Origin: UBA8514 sp034933685
GTDB taxonomy: Bacteria > Bacillota > Clostridia > Lachnospirales > Anaerotignaceae
Length of the DNA: 64,000 bases
NCBI GenBank assembly: GCA_034933685.1
Contig: JAYFNB010000035.1
Span: 8,920 to 72,919, forward strand
Direction of reading: 5' to 3'
How positions within the stretch are numbered: the first letter of the stretch is position 1; every line of letters begins with the position of its first letter. The position numbers were made by a program, and so were the translations under genes. Below the pieces are notes generated by a model. The model saw nothing but the letters and a program-made list of their open reading frames with translations, had not been told where the DNA came from and did no database searches. Below, in pieces: positions 17,565 through 25,553 of this stretch.

Positions 17565-18056
17565 ATGCGTGAAGGAAATATATATTTGTATTATGGCGGT
17601 GGCAAAGGAAAAACTACCCTTGCTATAGGTCAGGGTATGAGGGCTGTAAGCGAAGGGCTTTCAGTTGTTATGGTGCAGTTTTTGGATTACAATAACAATA
17701 AGGAATATTTAACCCTTAAGCGAATGGAACCCGAGTTTAGAGCATTTAGGTTTGAAAAACGGCGTGAAAGCCTAGAAAAAGCCGATGAGAATGAAATTAG
17801 AAATGAAATCAATTTGGCATTTAACTTCAGCAAAAAAATATTGGAAACAGGCGAAAGCGAAATGCTGATACTAGACGGTGTTATTGATGCTGTTGCAAAC
17901 GGCTTAATTAATGAAGCAGAGTTGGTTGATGTACTTCAAAAACGAAGCAGTTATATGGACATAATTATTACAGGAAGTAAACTATGCCCATTGGTGGCAG
18001 AATGTGCAGATTATATTTACAGCATAAATAAAGAGAAAACTCCGTTGGAGGAATAA
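17565..18056 (+). CDS. CobA/CobO/BtuR-type P-loop ATPase (cobalamin adenosyltransferase family)
   Basis: 163 residues from ATG 17565, eight bases after GAGG; the GTG at 17556 overlaps that ribosome site. The P-loop GGGKGKTTLAIGQGMRAV, then VVMVQFLDYN, MLILDGVIDAV (Walker B) and DIIITG in the usual D-V-I-I-T-G place all fit the family that adds the adenosyl group to cob(I)alamin. It is slightly shorter than typical CobO. No other cobalamin gene is nearby, so it may serve scavenged corrinoids or have a divergent role. Confidence 0.75.
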   Translation: MREGNIYLYYGGGKGKTTLAIGQGMRAVSEGLSVVMVQFLDYNNNKEYLTLKRMEPEFRAFRFEKRRESLEKADENEIRNEINLAFNFSKKILETGESEMLILDGVIDAVANGLINEAELVDVLQKRSSYMDIIITGSKLCPLVAECADYIYSINKEKTPLEE

Positions 18057-18063
18057 ATAAAAA

Positions 18064-18094
18064 GAGCATTGGAATTTATCCAATGCTCTTTTTT
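18064..18094. terminator. Bidirectional terminator between convergent genes
   Basis: GAGCATTGGA and TCCAATGCTC pair perfectly over 10 bases, with six T on the plus side and an A run on the other side. It lies between the CobA-like gene (plus) and dapB (minus). Confidence 0.88.
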
Positions 18095-18099
18095 ATTTA

Positions 18100-18849
18100 T
18101 TACATTACATTTTTCATTGAATAGAAGCCTGCTGGCTTGCCAGCCAAGTATTTGGCAGCTTTAACAGCTCCTACAGCAAATATCTCTTTGCTTATTGCAA
18201 GGTGGCTTATAGTAACAACCTCGTCTTTACCTGCAAATACAACATCGTGTTCACCTGAAATTGTGCCACCACGAAGGGCATGTATGCCTATCTCATGTCT
18301 TTCACGTTTTTTCATTACCTGCGAACGGTCATAAACGTAATGCATTTTGTTGTCAAGCGCCTCGTTAATTGAGTCGGCAATGGCAAGGGCAGTGCCGCTT
18401 GGGGCATCAATTTTTTGGTTATGGTGCTTTTCAACTATTTCAATATCAAAGCCAGAGTCAAAAAGAACATCTGCTGCTTTTTGAACAAGAGAAAGAATTA
18501 AGTTTACCCCAACAGACATATTTGCACTTTTAAGCACAGCAACATCTGCAGATACAGCCTTAACTTCTTCATCAAGTTCAGCAGAAAAGCCTGTTGTGCA
18601 AAGAACCACAGGAATTTGCTTTGCTTTTGAAAAGGCTAAAAGGTTAGGAATAGCTGATGCAGTTGAAAAATCTATAATTACATCTGCGACTACATCACAC
18701 TGCTGTGGCGTAGCAAATACAGGGTAATCTGCTTGCGGTGTACTTGGGTCAATTCCAGCTACAATTTTGCAGTTCTCATCGCCTGATACTATACTTTCAA
18801 CTACTTTACCCATTTTACCGCCACAACCGTGAAGAATAATGTTTGTCAT
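18100..18849 (-). CDS. dapB: 4-hydroxy-tetrahydrodipicolinate reductase
   Basis: It reduces the DapA product with NAD(P)H in the lysine/diaminopimelate pathway. The protein has 249 residues. The nucleotide site is HGCGGKMG (7-14). The substrate and catalytic block EKHHNQKIDAPSGTA holds His142, His143 and Lys146. The C-terminal GGTISGEHDV is also conserved. It is the last gene of asd-dapA-dapB, 90 bases after dapA, with AGAAAGG before its ATG. Confidence 0.95.
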   Translation of the reverse strand: MTNIILHGCGGKMGKVVESIVSGDENCKIVAGIDPSTPQADYPVFATPQQCDVVADVIIDFSTASAIPNLLAFSKAKQIPVVLCTTGFSAELDEEVKAVSADVAVLKSANMSVGVNLILSLVQKAADVLFDSGFDIEIVEKHHNQKIDAPSGTALAIADSINEALDNKMHYVYDRSQVMKKRERHEIGIHALRGGTISGEHDVVFAGKDEVVTISHLAISKEIFAVGAVKAAKYLAGKPAGFYSMKNVM

Positions 18850-18939
18850 AAGTTTTTATACCTTTCTTTTGTATGTGTACTACAGTTCTATGTTAATTGC
18901 CAATAAATAGTTTGCTCCAGTTATATGGCTTTATGTATT

Positions 18940-19824
18940 TTATTTAATTAAGCTATGTTTATTCATTGCGTCTTTAAGTTTTTCAAGGTTAGCCTCCTCC
19001 ATAGGGAAAAGAGGTGCAACAGTTGGGCCTGCATTAAAGCCCATAAGGTTTACAGCAGCCTTAACAGGCACAGGGTTAACCTCTATAAAAAGCGTGTTTG
19101 CCATTGTAAGTGTATCAAGGAAAAGCTTGCGGCTGCCTGCAATATCACCGTCAAAGAATTTTTGGCAGATTTCATGAGTCGTCTTTGGCATTATGTTTGC
19201 AAGCACAGATATAACACCTTTTGCGCCTATAGCAAGCATTGGAAGTGTCTGGTCATCGTTGCCAGAGTAAATATCAAAATCAGGTCCGCAAAGCTCAGCA
19301 ATTTGGGCAACCTGTGAAAGGTCACCGCTTGCTTCCTTAACGGCAACAATATTTTTAATTTTTGAAAGGGCAAGCACAGTACTCGGTGTAATATTAACAC
19401 CAGTGCGTGCTGCCACGCTATAAAGGATTATAGGAATATTTACGTTCTCAGCAATGGCTGTATAGTGCTGTATAAGACCTTTTTGAGTTGTTTTGTTGTA
19501 GTATGGCGTAACAATAAGAAGGCCATCAGCACCTTGCGCCTCAGCACCTTGCGCAAGCTCAATTGCATGGCTTGTTACGTTGCTTCCTGCACCTGCAATT
19601 ACTGGCACACGTTTGTTTACTACGTCAACAGTAAATTTGATTACTTTAAATTGGTCTTCATCGCTAAGAACTGAAACCTCGCCAGTTGTACCCGCAATAA
19701 CGATAGCATCTGTACCGTTTGCAAGCTGAAACTCTATAAGCTCTTTTAATGTATCATAGTTTACTGTTTTGTCCTCATTAAATGGTGTTACAATAGCTAC
19801 TGCTGAACCTGTGAAAATAGACAT
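18940..19824 (-). CDS. dapA: 4-hydroxy-tetrahydrodipicolinate synthase
   Basis: It condenses pyruvate with aspartate semialdehyde, the first step specific to lysine and peptidoglycan DAP. The 294 residues form a normal TIM barrel. Lys163 (IVAVKEASGD) should form the Schiff base; Tyr135 (IILYSVAARTGVNI) and Thr46-Thr47 (AGTTGE) complete the proton relay. It sits 36 bases downstream of asd on the same strand. Confidence 0.96.
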   Translation of the reverse strand: MSIFTGSAVAIVTPFNEDKTVNYDTLKELIEFQLANGTDAIVIAGTTGEVSVLSDEDQFKVIKFTVDVVNKRVPVIAGAGSNVTSHAIELAQGAEAQGADGLLIVTPYYNKTTQKGLIQHYTAIAENVNIPIILYSVAARTGVNITPSTVLALSKIKNIVAVKEASGDLSQVAQIAELCGPDFDIYSGNDDQTLPMLAIGAKGVISVLANIMPKTTHEICQKFFDGDIAGSRKLFLDTLTMANTLFIEVNPVPVKAAVNLMGFNAGPTVAPLFPMEEANLEKLKDAMNKHSLIK

Positions 19825-19860
19825 ATTAAGCTCCCTTCTGATTATAAAACCTTTTAGTTT

Positions 19861-20856
19861 CTACTGCATGGCTGCGATAAGCAATTCTGCAATCTGCACT
19901 GCGTTTGTTGCCGCGCCTTTACGGATATTGTCTGCGACAACCCAAATGTTAATGCCATTGTCAACGCTTTCATCACGACGAATTCTTCCAATAAATACTT
20001 CGTCTTTACCGGCCGCATTAAGTGCAAGTGGATATACATTGTTTTTAACATCGTCTTCAATTACAAGGCCTGGTGCCGATGCTAAGGTCGATACAAGCTC
20101 GCTCATATCAAAGCTGTTTTCAAATTCAACGTTAATAGACTCGCTGTGGCTGTCAAAAACAGGCACACGAACAGTTGTTGCTGTAACTTTCATTTCGTCG
20201 TTGTGCAAAATTTTTCTCGTTTCCCAAATCATTTTCATTTCTTCTTTGGTGTAACCGTTTTCCAAAAATACATCTATATGTGGAAGGCAGTTGTTGGCAA
20301 TTTGGTGTGGGAATTTTTTTGGAGCTTCGCCTTTTAATCCATCTTCAAGATCTTTCCAACCAGCAACGCCTGCACCTGAAACGGCTTGGTAAGTAGAGTA
20401 TACAACTCTTTTAATTTTATATTTTTCATCAAGCGGTTTTAGTGCAACCATAGCTTGAATTGTTGAGCAGTTAGGGTTTGCAATAATACCCTTGTTCCAG
20501 CTTATGTCTTCTGGATTTACTTCAGGCACTACAAGGGGAACTGTAGGGTCCATTCTCCACTGAGCAGAGTTATCTACAACTACGCAGCCGTGTGCCGCTG
20601 CTATTGGTGCAAATTTTGCACTTGTGCCGCCGCCGGCAGAGAAAAGAGCAATATCGATGGGTTTATCAAATGAATTTTCTGTAAGTTCTTCAACGGTGTA
20701 TTCTTTGCCCATAAAATTAAGTTTCTCACCTGCAGAACGTGCTGAAGCCATTACATAAAAGTTTTCAATAGGAAGATTTCTTTCCTCCAGAACTTTAAGG
20801 AAAGTTCTGCCAACCATACCTGTTGCTCCCACAACGGCTAAGTTTACTTTTTTCAT
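19861..20856 (-). CDS. asd: Aspartate-semialdehyde dehydrogenase
   Basis: It makes aspartate semialdehyde from aspartyl phosphate, at the branch to lysine, threonine and methionine. The 331 residues show the NADP site AVVGATGMVGRTFL (7-20), the catalytic Cys130 in IANPNCSTIQ, and RVPVFDSHSESINVEF with the catalytic His. It is the first gene of the asd-dapA-dapB operon, read from a promoter at 21222-21194 through a lysine riboswitch. CAGGAG precedes the ATG. Confidence 0.96.
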   Translation of the reverse strand: MKKVNLAVVGATGMVGRTFLKVLEERNLPIENFYVMASARSAGEKLNFMGKEYTVEELTENSFDKPIDIALFSAGGGTSAKFAPIAAAHGCVVVDNSAQWRMDPTVPLVVPEVNPEDISWNKGIIANPNCSTIQAMVALKPLDEKYKIKRVVYSTYQAVSGAGVAGWKDLEDGLKGEAPKKFPHQIANNCLPHIDVFLENGYTKEEMKMIWETRKILHNDEMKVTATTVRVPVFDSHSESINVEFENSFDMSELVSTLASAPGLVIEDDVKNNVYPLALNAAGKDEVFIGRIRRDESVDNGINIWVVADNIRKGAATNAVQIAELLIAAMQ

Positions 20857-20927
20857 AAATATATCACTCCTGTTTTAAAATATATAGCTTAAAGATAGCT
20901 TATGATATTATTAGCTTTTGATGGTAC

Positions 20928-20950
20928 AAAAAAACCGGTGCAAGCACCGG
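20928..20950 (-). terminator. Riboswitch expression-platform terminator
   Basis: On the minus strand CCGGTG-CTTG-CACCGG forms a tight hairpin followed by seven T. It lies between the lysine aptamer and asd, so it should terminate when lysine is bound. Confidence 0.88.
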
Positions 20951-21014
20951 CTAAATTTAACAAAATAGGAACAGCAATAAATAGAACAAGGCTGTTATTT
21001 ATGTTGATAAACTT

Positions 21015-21183
21015 AGTAGCGCTCCATCAAAAAACATTGATGACAGTCATTAGGCTATTAACCGTAACAACCAGACCGAAAGTTCCAGGGACTTTTCAAA
21101 TCTTCGGCACCGTTCCCTTTTAATATATGTCTATTGCACCTGATTGCATCCATATATTTACTGATGAAAAATGCACCTCTACC
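21015..21183 (-). ncRNA. Lysine riboswitch (L box)
   Basis: Read on the minus strand, the leader begins GGTAGAGGTGC, continues with AGTAAATA, GGGAACGGTGCCGAAG, CTGGTTGTTACGG, and ends GGAGCGCTACT. These are the conserved core segments of the lysine riboswitch in the right order, and GGTAG/CTACT closes P1. It lies directly after the predicted start site and before a terminator and asd-dapA-dapB, so lysine should switch off the operon. Confidence 0.95.
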
Positions 21184-21193
21184 TATATAAACC

Positions 21194-21222
21194 ATAGTAT
21201 CACTAAAATTATGCAGTGTCAA
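21194..21222 (-). promoter_or_regulatory. Promoter of the asd-dapA-dapB leader
   Basis: On the minus strand TTGACA (21222-21217), 17 bases, TACTAT (21199-21194). The start site near 21187 is within a few bases of the aptamer's P1 stem. Confidence 0.85.
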
Positions 21223-21332
21223 ACCCTTTGACAAATATTTTAGAATTTAACTTAAAAAAGCATAAAAATCCTTTGAAAAGGCAACTTTATATATATCTAC
21301 TAAGGCAAAGTTAGTTAAAGGAGGCAATTATA

Positions 21333-21545
21333 TTGGGTAAAAATGAAGAGGTTTTGAATATGCTTACAGAAGAAGATAAAGCAAAATATGAAATTGCTGA
21401 GGAACTTGGTCTTTTGGACAAGGTAAGGGCAGGCGGATGGAAGAGCCTTACAGCTAAAGAAAGCGGTAAAATAGGCGGAATTATAGCCTCACGAAAAAGC
21501 AAAAAAGGAAAAAATAAAAATAATGAAAAAGTTGTTGACAAATGA
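21333..21545 (+). CDS. Small acid-soluble spore protein, alpha/beta type
   Basis: 70 residues starting at TTG 21333, eight bases after AAAGGAGG. The core KYEIAEELGLLDKV contains the Glu-Ile site cut by germination protease, and LTAKESGKIGGIIASRKS matches the second conserved block. These proteins coat and protect spore DNA. The tail is unusually lysine-rich. It is the best single sign that the host makes endospores. Confidence 0.88.
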   Translation: MGKNEEVLNMLTEEDKAKYEIAEELGLLDKVRAGGWKSLTAKESGKIGGIIASRKSKKGKNKNNEKVVDK

Positions 21546-21563
21546 AGGTAGAAAGTGTATTAT
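21535..21563 (+). promoter_or_regulatory. Promoter of the tRNA cluster
   Basis: TTGACA (21535-21540), 17 bases, TATTAT (21558-21563). The -35 box overlaps the 3' end of the SASP gene. The first tRNA starts 41 bases after the -10 box. Confidence 0.75.
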
Positions 21564-21604
21564 ATTAAATGTTCGCAGCACAAGTTGCTGTGTGGCGGAA
21601 ATGT

Positions 21605-21693
21605 GGAGAGGTGTCCGAGTGGTTTAAGGAGCTGGTCTTGAAAACCAGTGACTCCGCAAGGGGCCGTGGGTTCGAATCCCACCCTCTCCGCCA
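21605..21693 (+). tRNA. tRNA-Ser (TGA), CCA encoded
   Basis: The acceptor GGAGAGG pairs with CCTCTCC, there is a long variable arm as in class II tRNAs, the anticodon loop is CTTGAAA (TGA), the T-arm carries GGTTCGAATCC, and an encoded CCA ends it at 21693. Confidence 0.96.
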
Positions 21694-21718
21694 CTTTTTT
21701 TATTTGGTAGAGCCTTGA

Positions 21719-21807
21719 GGAGAAGTACCCAAGTGGTTGAAGGGGTTCGCCTGGAAAGCGGATAGGTCGTTAATAGCGGCGCATGGGTTCAAATCCCATC
21801 TTCTCCG
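21719..21807 (+). tRNA. tRNA-Ser (GGA)
   Basis: The acceptor GGAGAAG pairs with CTTCTCC, the variable arm is long, the anticodon loop is CTGGAAA (GGA) and the T-arm holds GGTTCAAATCC. No CCA is encoded. Confidence 0.95.
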
Positions 21808-21856
21808 TTTATTTAATTAAACGGATTACCAAAAATACATAGTAATTCAGTATTAA

Positions 21857-21929
21857 AGGGGTATAGTTCAGTTGGTAGAACGTTGGTCTCCAAAACCAAA
21901 TGTCGAGGGTTCAAGTCCTTCTGCCCCTG
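21857..21929 (+). tRNA. tRNA-Trp (CCA anticodon), prophage insertion target
   Basis: The acceptor AGGGGTA pairs with TGCCCCT, the anticodon loop is CTCCAAA (CCA), the T-arm holds GGTTCAAGTCC and no 3' CCA is encoded. The 3' half, from the anticodon loop on, is repeated at 61183-61227, so the prophage entered here and kept the tRNA whole. Confidence 0.96.
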
Positions 21930-21932
21930 TTA
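21888..21932 (+). other. attL of the prophage
   Basis: 45 bases from the anticodon loop of tRNA-Trp to just past its 3' end. They match 61183-61227 at 44 of 45 positions; the one difference is A at 21913 against G at 61208, the R57 position of the T-loop. The integrase gene begins about 130 bases away, as is usual. Confidence 0.9.
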
Positions 21933-21936
21933 GTTG

Positions 21937-21977
21937 AAAGCCTTGTAAACACTGCGTTTGCAAGGCTTTTTTCTTTT
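21937..21977 (+). terminator. Terminator after tRNA-Trp, phage side
   Basis: AAAGCCTTG pairs with CAAGGCTTT, extended inside by GTAAAC/GTTTGC, and a T run follows. It lies just inside attL, so the phage supplies a replacement terminator for the tRNA operon; the displaced host version is at 61234-61280. Confidence 0.8.
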
Positions 21978-21999
21978 TGTAATTATGCCATTTAATAAG

Positions 22000-22022
22000 T
22001 TTTGGTCATTGTTTGGTCATTA
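22000..22022 (+). repeat. Integrase arm-site candidates, attL side
   Basis: Two tandem copies of TTTGGTCATT about 11 bases apart, 68 bases inside attL. The same unit recurs three times near attR (61048-61075). Paired arrays at both inner ends fit arm-type binding sites for the integrase N-terminal domain. Confidence 0.55.
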
Positions 22023-22063
22023 TCGAAAAAAAGCACTTCAAAATTAATTGAAGTGCTTTTGTA

Positions 22064-23437
22064 CTAATTCGGTTTTTTATTTAATAAGTCCTGCAATATA
22101 TCAGCGGCTTGTTCATCGGCTGACTGTATAGCATGGGCATATATTCTTGTTGTTGTGGATGCATTGGAATGACCTAACCTTTTGGCTACTGTTGTTACAT
22201 TTACACCGTTCATAATCATTAGGCTTGCATTTGTATGACGAAGCGAATGTATTGTTACATCAGGCAAGTCATGCTTTTTTAGAAATTTTGGGAACCATGC
22301 TGTCAATGTATCAGGGTGTATTGGTCTTCCGTTCCACTGGGTAAATATAAAATCTCCATTTTCCCATTGGTCACCAACTTTTATTCTTTCTTTGTTTTGT
22401 TCGACTTTATGTTTCTTTAATAACTTGAAACAAATATCGGCGACTTTTATAATCCTTTTAGACTGATCGGTCTTTGTTGTATCCTCAAAAATTCCTATTT
22501 CAGGCAAGTAGAGGATTTCTCTTTGAATATTAATAAGGCATTTGTTAAAATCAATATCAGACCATTTTAAACCGCACAGCTCGCCCCTACGCATGCCCGT
22601 ATAAACAAATAGGGTAATTATGGTTTCGTATTGTAGTGGTTCACCTTCAAGGGCTTTAAATAGGTCTGCAACTTGATAATCCTCTAAGAATCTGCTTTCT
22701 TTTTTCTTAACCGATGGTGTCTTAACCCTACTGCATGGGTTAGAGGGAATAACCTGCCACTCTACAGCAGTTTGTAAGATGGTTGAAATTAACCTGTGAT
22801 GGTGCTGTATTGTTTGCTGTGACAGCGTTGTTTTGCTTGTATCGGGTGAAAACAAATCATTTAGTTTATATCCTAAAGATGCAGCTATTGCCTCCGCAGA
22901 GGTCAACCTAATTTTAAGGCCTTTACATGCCTGGTTGAATGTTGCCACAGAAAAATTATGATTACTCGCAAGATCCGTTTTTGTGGAGCCTGATTTCTTC
23001 CATAGCATCGTTATATCTTGCTTTGGAATATAGCAAATATCTTCTCGCACACCTTCTTCACCAAGATTTTCATAAAATCTCATTAAATGCAAGGGTTGTA
23101 ATTTTGAAAGCTTTATGTGCCCAATTGCTTTATTTATCCTTGTTAACAATATTTTATAACGTGCCACGGTTTTGGATTTTAAATTTTTTTCTGCATAATC
23201 TCTTAACCATATATCCGTAAATTCTGAAAATTTAATTGAACTGTTTAGAAATTGACCGTTTTTGCAATCTTCTTCAAATAGAACAGACTGCCTTTGCAGT
23301 TCCTTTGTAATTTGCTTTTCTGTTAAGCCTTCATCAGGTGTCCAAGTTCTTGATTTAATTATTTGTACACCTTTTGTGTCATATCCACAGGATACTTTTA
23401 TTCTATAACTTTTCCCACGCTTTGTTACGTTGGCCAT
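22064..23437 (-). CDS. int: Tyrosine-recombinase integrase with embedded HTH segment
   Basis: 457 residues. The N-terminal arm-binding region (1-60) is followed by a core-binding domain that is split by about 55 extra residues (142-197). The insert, TDLASNHNFSVATFNQACKG then TSAEAIAASLGYKLNDLF, reads like a Cro/C1 HTH. The catalytic domain keeps Arg283 (TGMRRGEL), His397 and Arg400 (HSLRHTN), His423 (RLGHSN) and Tyr433 (RIYAHA). It drives integration at tRNA-Trp and excision. It lies next to attL and reads towards it. AGAGAGGTGG precedes ATG 23437. Confidence 0.94.
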   Translation of the reverse strand: MANVTKRGKSYRIKVSCGYDTKGVQIIKSRTWTPDEGLTEKQITKELQRQSVLFEEDCKNGQFLNSSIKFSEFTDIWLRDYAEKNLKSKTVARYKILLTRINKAIGHIKLSKLQPLHLMRFYENLGEEGVREDICYIPKQDITMLWKKSGSTKTDLASNHNFSVATFNQACKGLKIRLTSAEAIAASLGYKLNDLFSPDTSKTTLSQQTIQHHHRLISTILQTAVEWQVIPSNPCSRVKTPSVKKKESRFLEDYQVADLFKALEGEPLQYETIITLFVYTGMRRGELCGLKWSDIDFNKCLINIQREILYLPEIGIFEDTTKTDQSKRIIKVADICFKLLKKHKVEQNKERIKVGDQWENGDFIFTQWNGRPIHPDTLTAWFPKFLKKHDLPDVTIHSLRHTNASLMIMNGVNVTTVAKRLGHSNASTTTRIYAHAIQSADEQAADILQDLLNKKPN

Positions 23438-23478
23438 AAAAAACCACCTCTCTTATATACAAAAGGTGCGGTGTATGA

Positions 23479-23568
23479 TATAATTACCATTGTCTAGGTA
23501 GTAGGTTATATCATTAACCGCTATTCCTTATGCCCGTGCAGTTTAACTGCATAGGGCTTATTTTTTTA
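23479..23568 (+). ncRNA. Candidate small RNA between int and hicB
   Basis: An extended -10 box TG-A-TATAAT (23476-23484) is followed about 45 bases later by a strong hairpin, GCCC-TGCAGTT/AACTGCA-GGGC, with TTATTTTTTT. Both are on the plus strand, while int and hicB are on the minus strand, so neither gene explains them. A transcript of about 75 nt from near 23491 is predicted. It would be antisense to the 3' tail of the hicB transcript. No -35 box is convincing. It could be an antitoxin-type RNA, but I see no toxin reading frame. Confidence 0.45.
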
Positions 23569-23958
23569 TCTGCATTTTTCAAGCAAAGCTTCTTGAAGAA
23601 CTTGTGAAAAATTAATGTTTTTTGCTACGGCTTCTTCGTTAAGCCATTGTGGAATTGTTAAAGTTTTTTTAACAGCCTTGTTATTATTTTTCTTTAAATA
23701 AGATAACATATCAAATTCAATAACAACAACAAATTGACCGCTTTCAACTGTAAGTTCATTTGGTAAAGATGGTTGTGGCACAGGTCTTTTTTCTTCCTGC
23801 AGATAGGTAAGCATAAGACCTAAAGCATCTACTGCCATTTCATAAGCATCATCAATGTTATCGCCTTGAGTGAAGCAGCCGTTTACATCTGGAAATGAAA
23901 CAGAAAAACCGCCGTTTTCCTCAGGGGTAAATATGGCTGGATAAAATAATTTTTTCAT
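23566..23958 (-). CDS. hicB: HicB-family antitoxin
   Basis: 130 residues. The N-terminal half is the degenerate RNase-H-like HicB fold (YPAIFTPEENGGFSVSFPDVNGCFTQ, within 6-31), which blocks HicA. The C-terminal half (KKTLTIPQWLNEEAVAKNINFSQVLQEAL, about 98-126) is a ribbon-helix-helix DNA-binding segment that should repress the operon. It follows hicA on the same strand with 41 bases between them. Confidence 0.9.
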   Translation of the reverse strand: MKKLFYPAIFTPEENGGFSVSFPDVNGCFTQGDNIDDAYEMAVDALGLMLTYLQEEKRPVPQPSLPNELTVESGQFVVVIEFDMLSYLKKNNNKAVKKTLTIPQWLNEEAVAKNINFSQVLQEALLEKCR

Positions 23959-23999
23959 ATATGAACACTCCTTTATAATAATAGCAGAGAACAGGGGGC

Positions 24000-24188
24000 T
24001 TATTTAAGCCCCGCTTGCTTTAGAATGTTTTGTTCTGTTCCCTTTTTTAAATCTTTACTATGGTAGGGGACTATTGCTATCTTGCCAGTTTCTTTGTTTT
24101 CAAACACTTTGTGCGAACCATTTTGTCTAACTTCTTCAAAACCATTTGCTTTAAGTAATTTAATCATTTCCTTTGCTGTCATTGGCAT
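24000..24188 (-). CDS. hicA: HicA-family mRNA interferase toxin
   Basis: 62 residues when started at ATG 24188, which follows AAGGAAAGGAGC; an upstream in-frame ATG at 24212 lies before that ribosome site. The dsRBD-like fold is plain: TAKEMIKLLKANGFEEVRQ, then NGSHKVF with the catalytic His, then IAIVPYHSKDLKKGT. HicA cleaves mRNA when free of HicB. The pair would stabilise the prophage or act against other phages. Confidence 0.9.
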   Translation of the reverse strand: MPMTAKEMIKLLKANGFEEVRQNGSHKVFENKETGKIAIVPYHSKDLKKGTEQNILKQAGLK

Positions 24189-24290
24189 TTGTTGTGCTCC
24201 TTTCCTTACCATAGCTATATTATAGCACGTGTTAACACGTATGTCAATATAAAATACGTAGAAATACGTATAAAATGCGAGGGTTAAATT

Positions 24291-25433
24291 TTATTTTGCA
24301 AATTTCAAATATTTATTAGGAAGTGTTCTTTTCCTTCTGATTCCGTGGTAAACCAAATCAACTACATATGTTGTCGTTTCACGCTTATCTGGGTGCATAT
24401 ACCTGTTTACAACGGCTATAATGTCATTTTCAAAGCGGTAAATGTCATTAATAGATTCTAAACTTAACTTGATTTCATTTTTATTTTCATCTGGAAGAAT
24501 GACAGAACTTTGAGCACTGTTGAAAATGAAGCGACAAATCCACTTTCTTGAATTATTATTATATACAACAGCTAAATACGAGTCAGTTATTTTGTAACTA
24601 ATTTCTGTCATATTAACAGTATTTTTCAGAATGTTTTTCACGGCAAAAAATGCTTCTTGCTCTGCATCACTTAAAGTTTTAACAGGTTCATCGTTGGTTA
24701 TAATTGGAGTGGTTTCATTTCGATTTTCATTTAGAGCAGCTTTTATTTTATCATTGATTGTGTCGTTTAAAAAATCATTTAGAGCTTTCTTTAAAATTGG
24801 TCTGAATTTTTCAATAATAGTTTGTGTTTTAGCACCTGCGTATACATTTTGCACGCAAATTTTTGTAAAATCATCTGTAGGATTTTGAAGTTGCTGCGAA
24901 ATATAAGACTTAAAATTTTCAACATACTTCAGAGATTCCGCACTGGTAAATATCTTATTTGAATCAAAATTTTCTTTAGTAAACTTTTTAAGTTCAATAA
25001 TTTTATTTTCACGTAAATTCAATAAATCAATTTCTAAAAATGGTTCTTTATCCATTTTGTTTACTTCTTCCAAATCAGTATAAAAACGATAAATAATGCC
25101 GTTTGTTAAAATTGCAAATTTAGATTTTGTTGTTGCAAAATATCTAAAAAGTTGAGAATCGTGCTTTTCTAATTTTTTATTAAAACATTTTGCTTCAATA
25201 AGTATGACCGGCTCACCGTTTTGTAAAATGGCATAATCAACCTTTTCGCCTTTTTTTATCCCCACATCTGCAACGTATTCAGGAAGAAATTCTTGTGGGT
25301 TAAAAACATCGTAGCCAAGTAATGAAAAGAATGGCATTATGATTGATGTTTTTGTTGCTTCTTCAGTAGAAATATTGCCAAGTATTGTTGGTATTCTATC
25401 TGAAAAACTTTTAATTTTTTCATCAAAATCCAT
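24291..25433 (-). CDS. Solitary HSDR_N-like PD-(D/E)xK protein
   Basis: 380 residues from ATG 25433, eight bases after TAAGGGGG. The N-terminal 170 residues match the type I restriction R-subunit N-domain: STEEATKTS near 22, then Asp67 in KVDYAIL and Glu80-x-Lys82 in VILIEAKC, the PD-(D/E)xK triad. No helicase motor follows, and there are no HsdM/HsdS genes. The C-terminal part (about 235-380) is unrecognised. It lies among the lysogeny genes, where phages often carry exclusion factors, so a DNA-targeting defence role is possible but inferred. Confidence 0.7.
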   Translation of the reverse strand: MDFDEKIKSFSDRIPTILGNISTEEATKTSIIMPFFSLLGYDVFNPQEFLPEYVADVGIKKGEKVDYAILQNGEPVILIEAKCFNKKLEKHDSQLFRYFATTKSKFAILTNGIIYRFYTDLEEVNKMDKEPFLEIDLLNLRENKIIELKKFTKENFDSNKIFTSAESLKYVENFKSYISQQLQNPTDDFTKICVQNVYAGAKTQTIIEKFRPILKKALNDFLNDTINDKIKAALNENRNETTPIITNDEPVKTLSDAEQEAFFAVKNILKNTVNMTEISYKITDSYLAVVYNNNSRKWICRFIFNSAQSSVILPDENKNEIKLSLESINDIYRFENDIIAVVNRYMHPDKRETTTYVVDLVYHGIRRKRTLPNKYLKFAK

Positions 25434-25553
25434 ATTTAATATCCCCCTTAAATTGACATTATTTAACATAATGCTATAATGTGATTAAGGGTTTTCGTTC
25501 TCTGACGTTAACTTCTTGCCTGCCACTCCAGTATTTGCGGTACTGGGGTGGCT

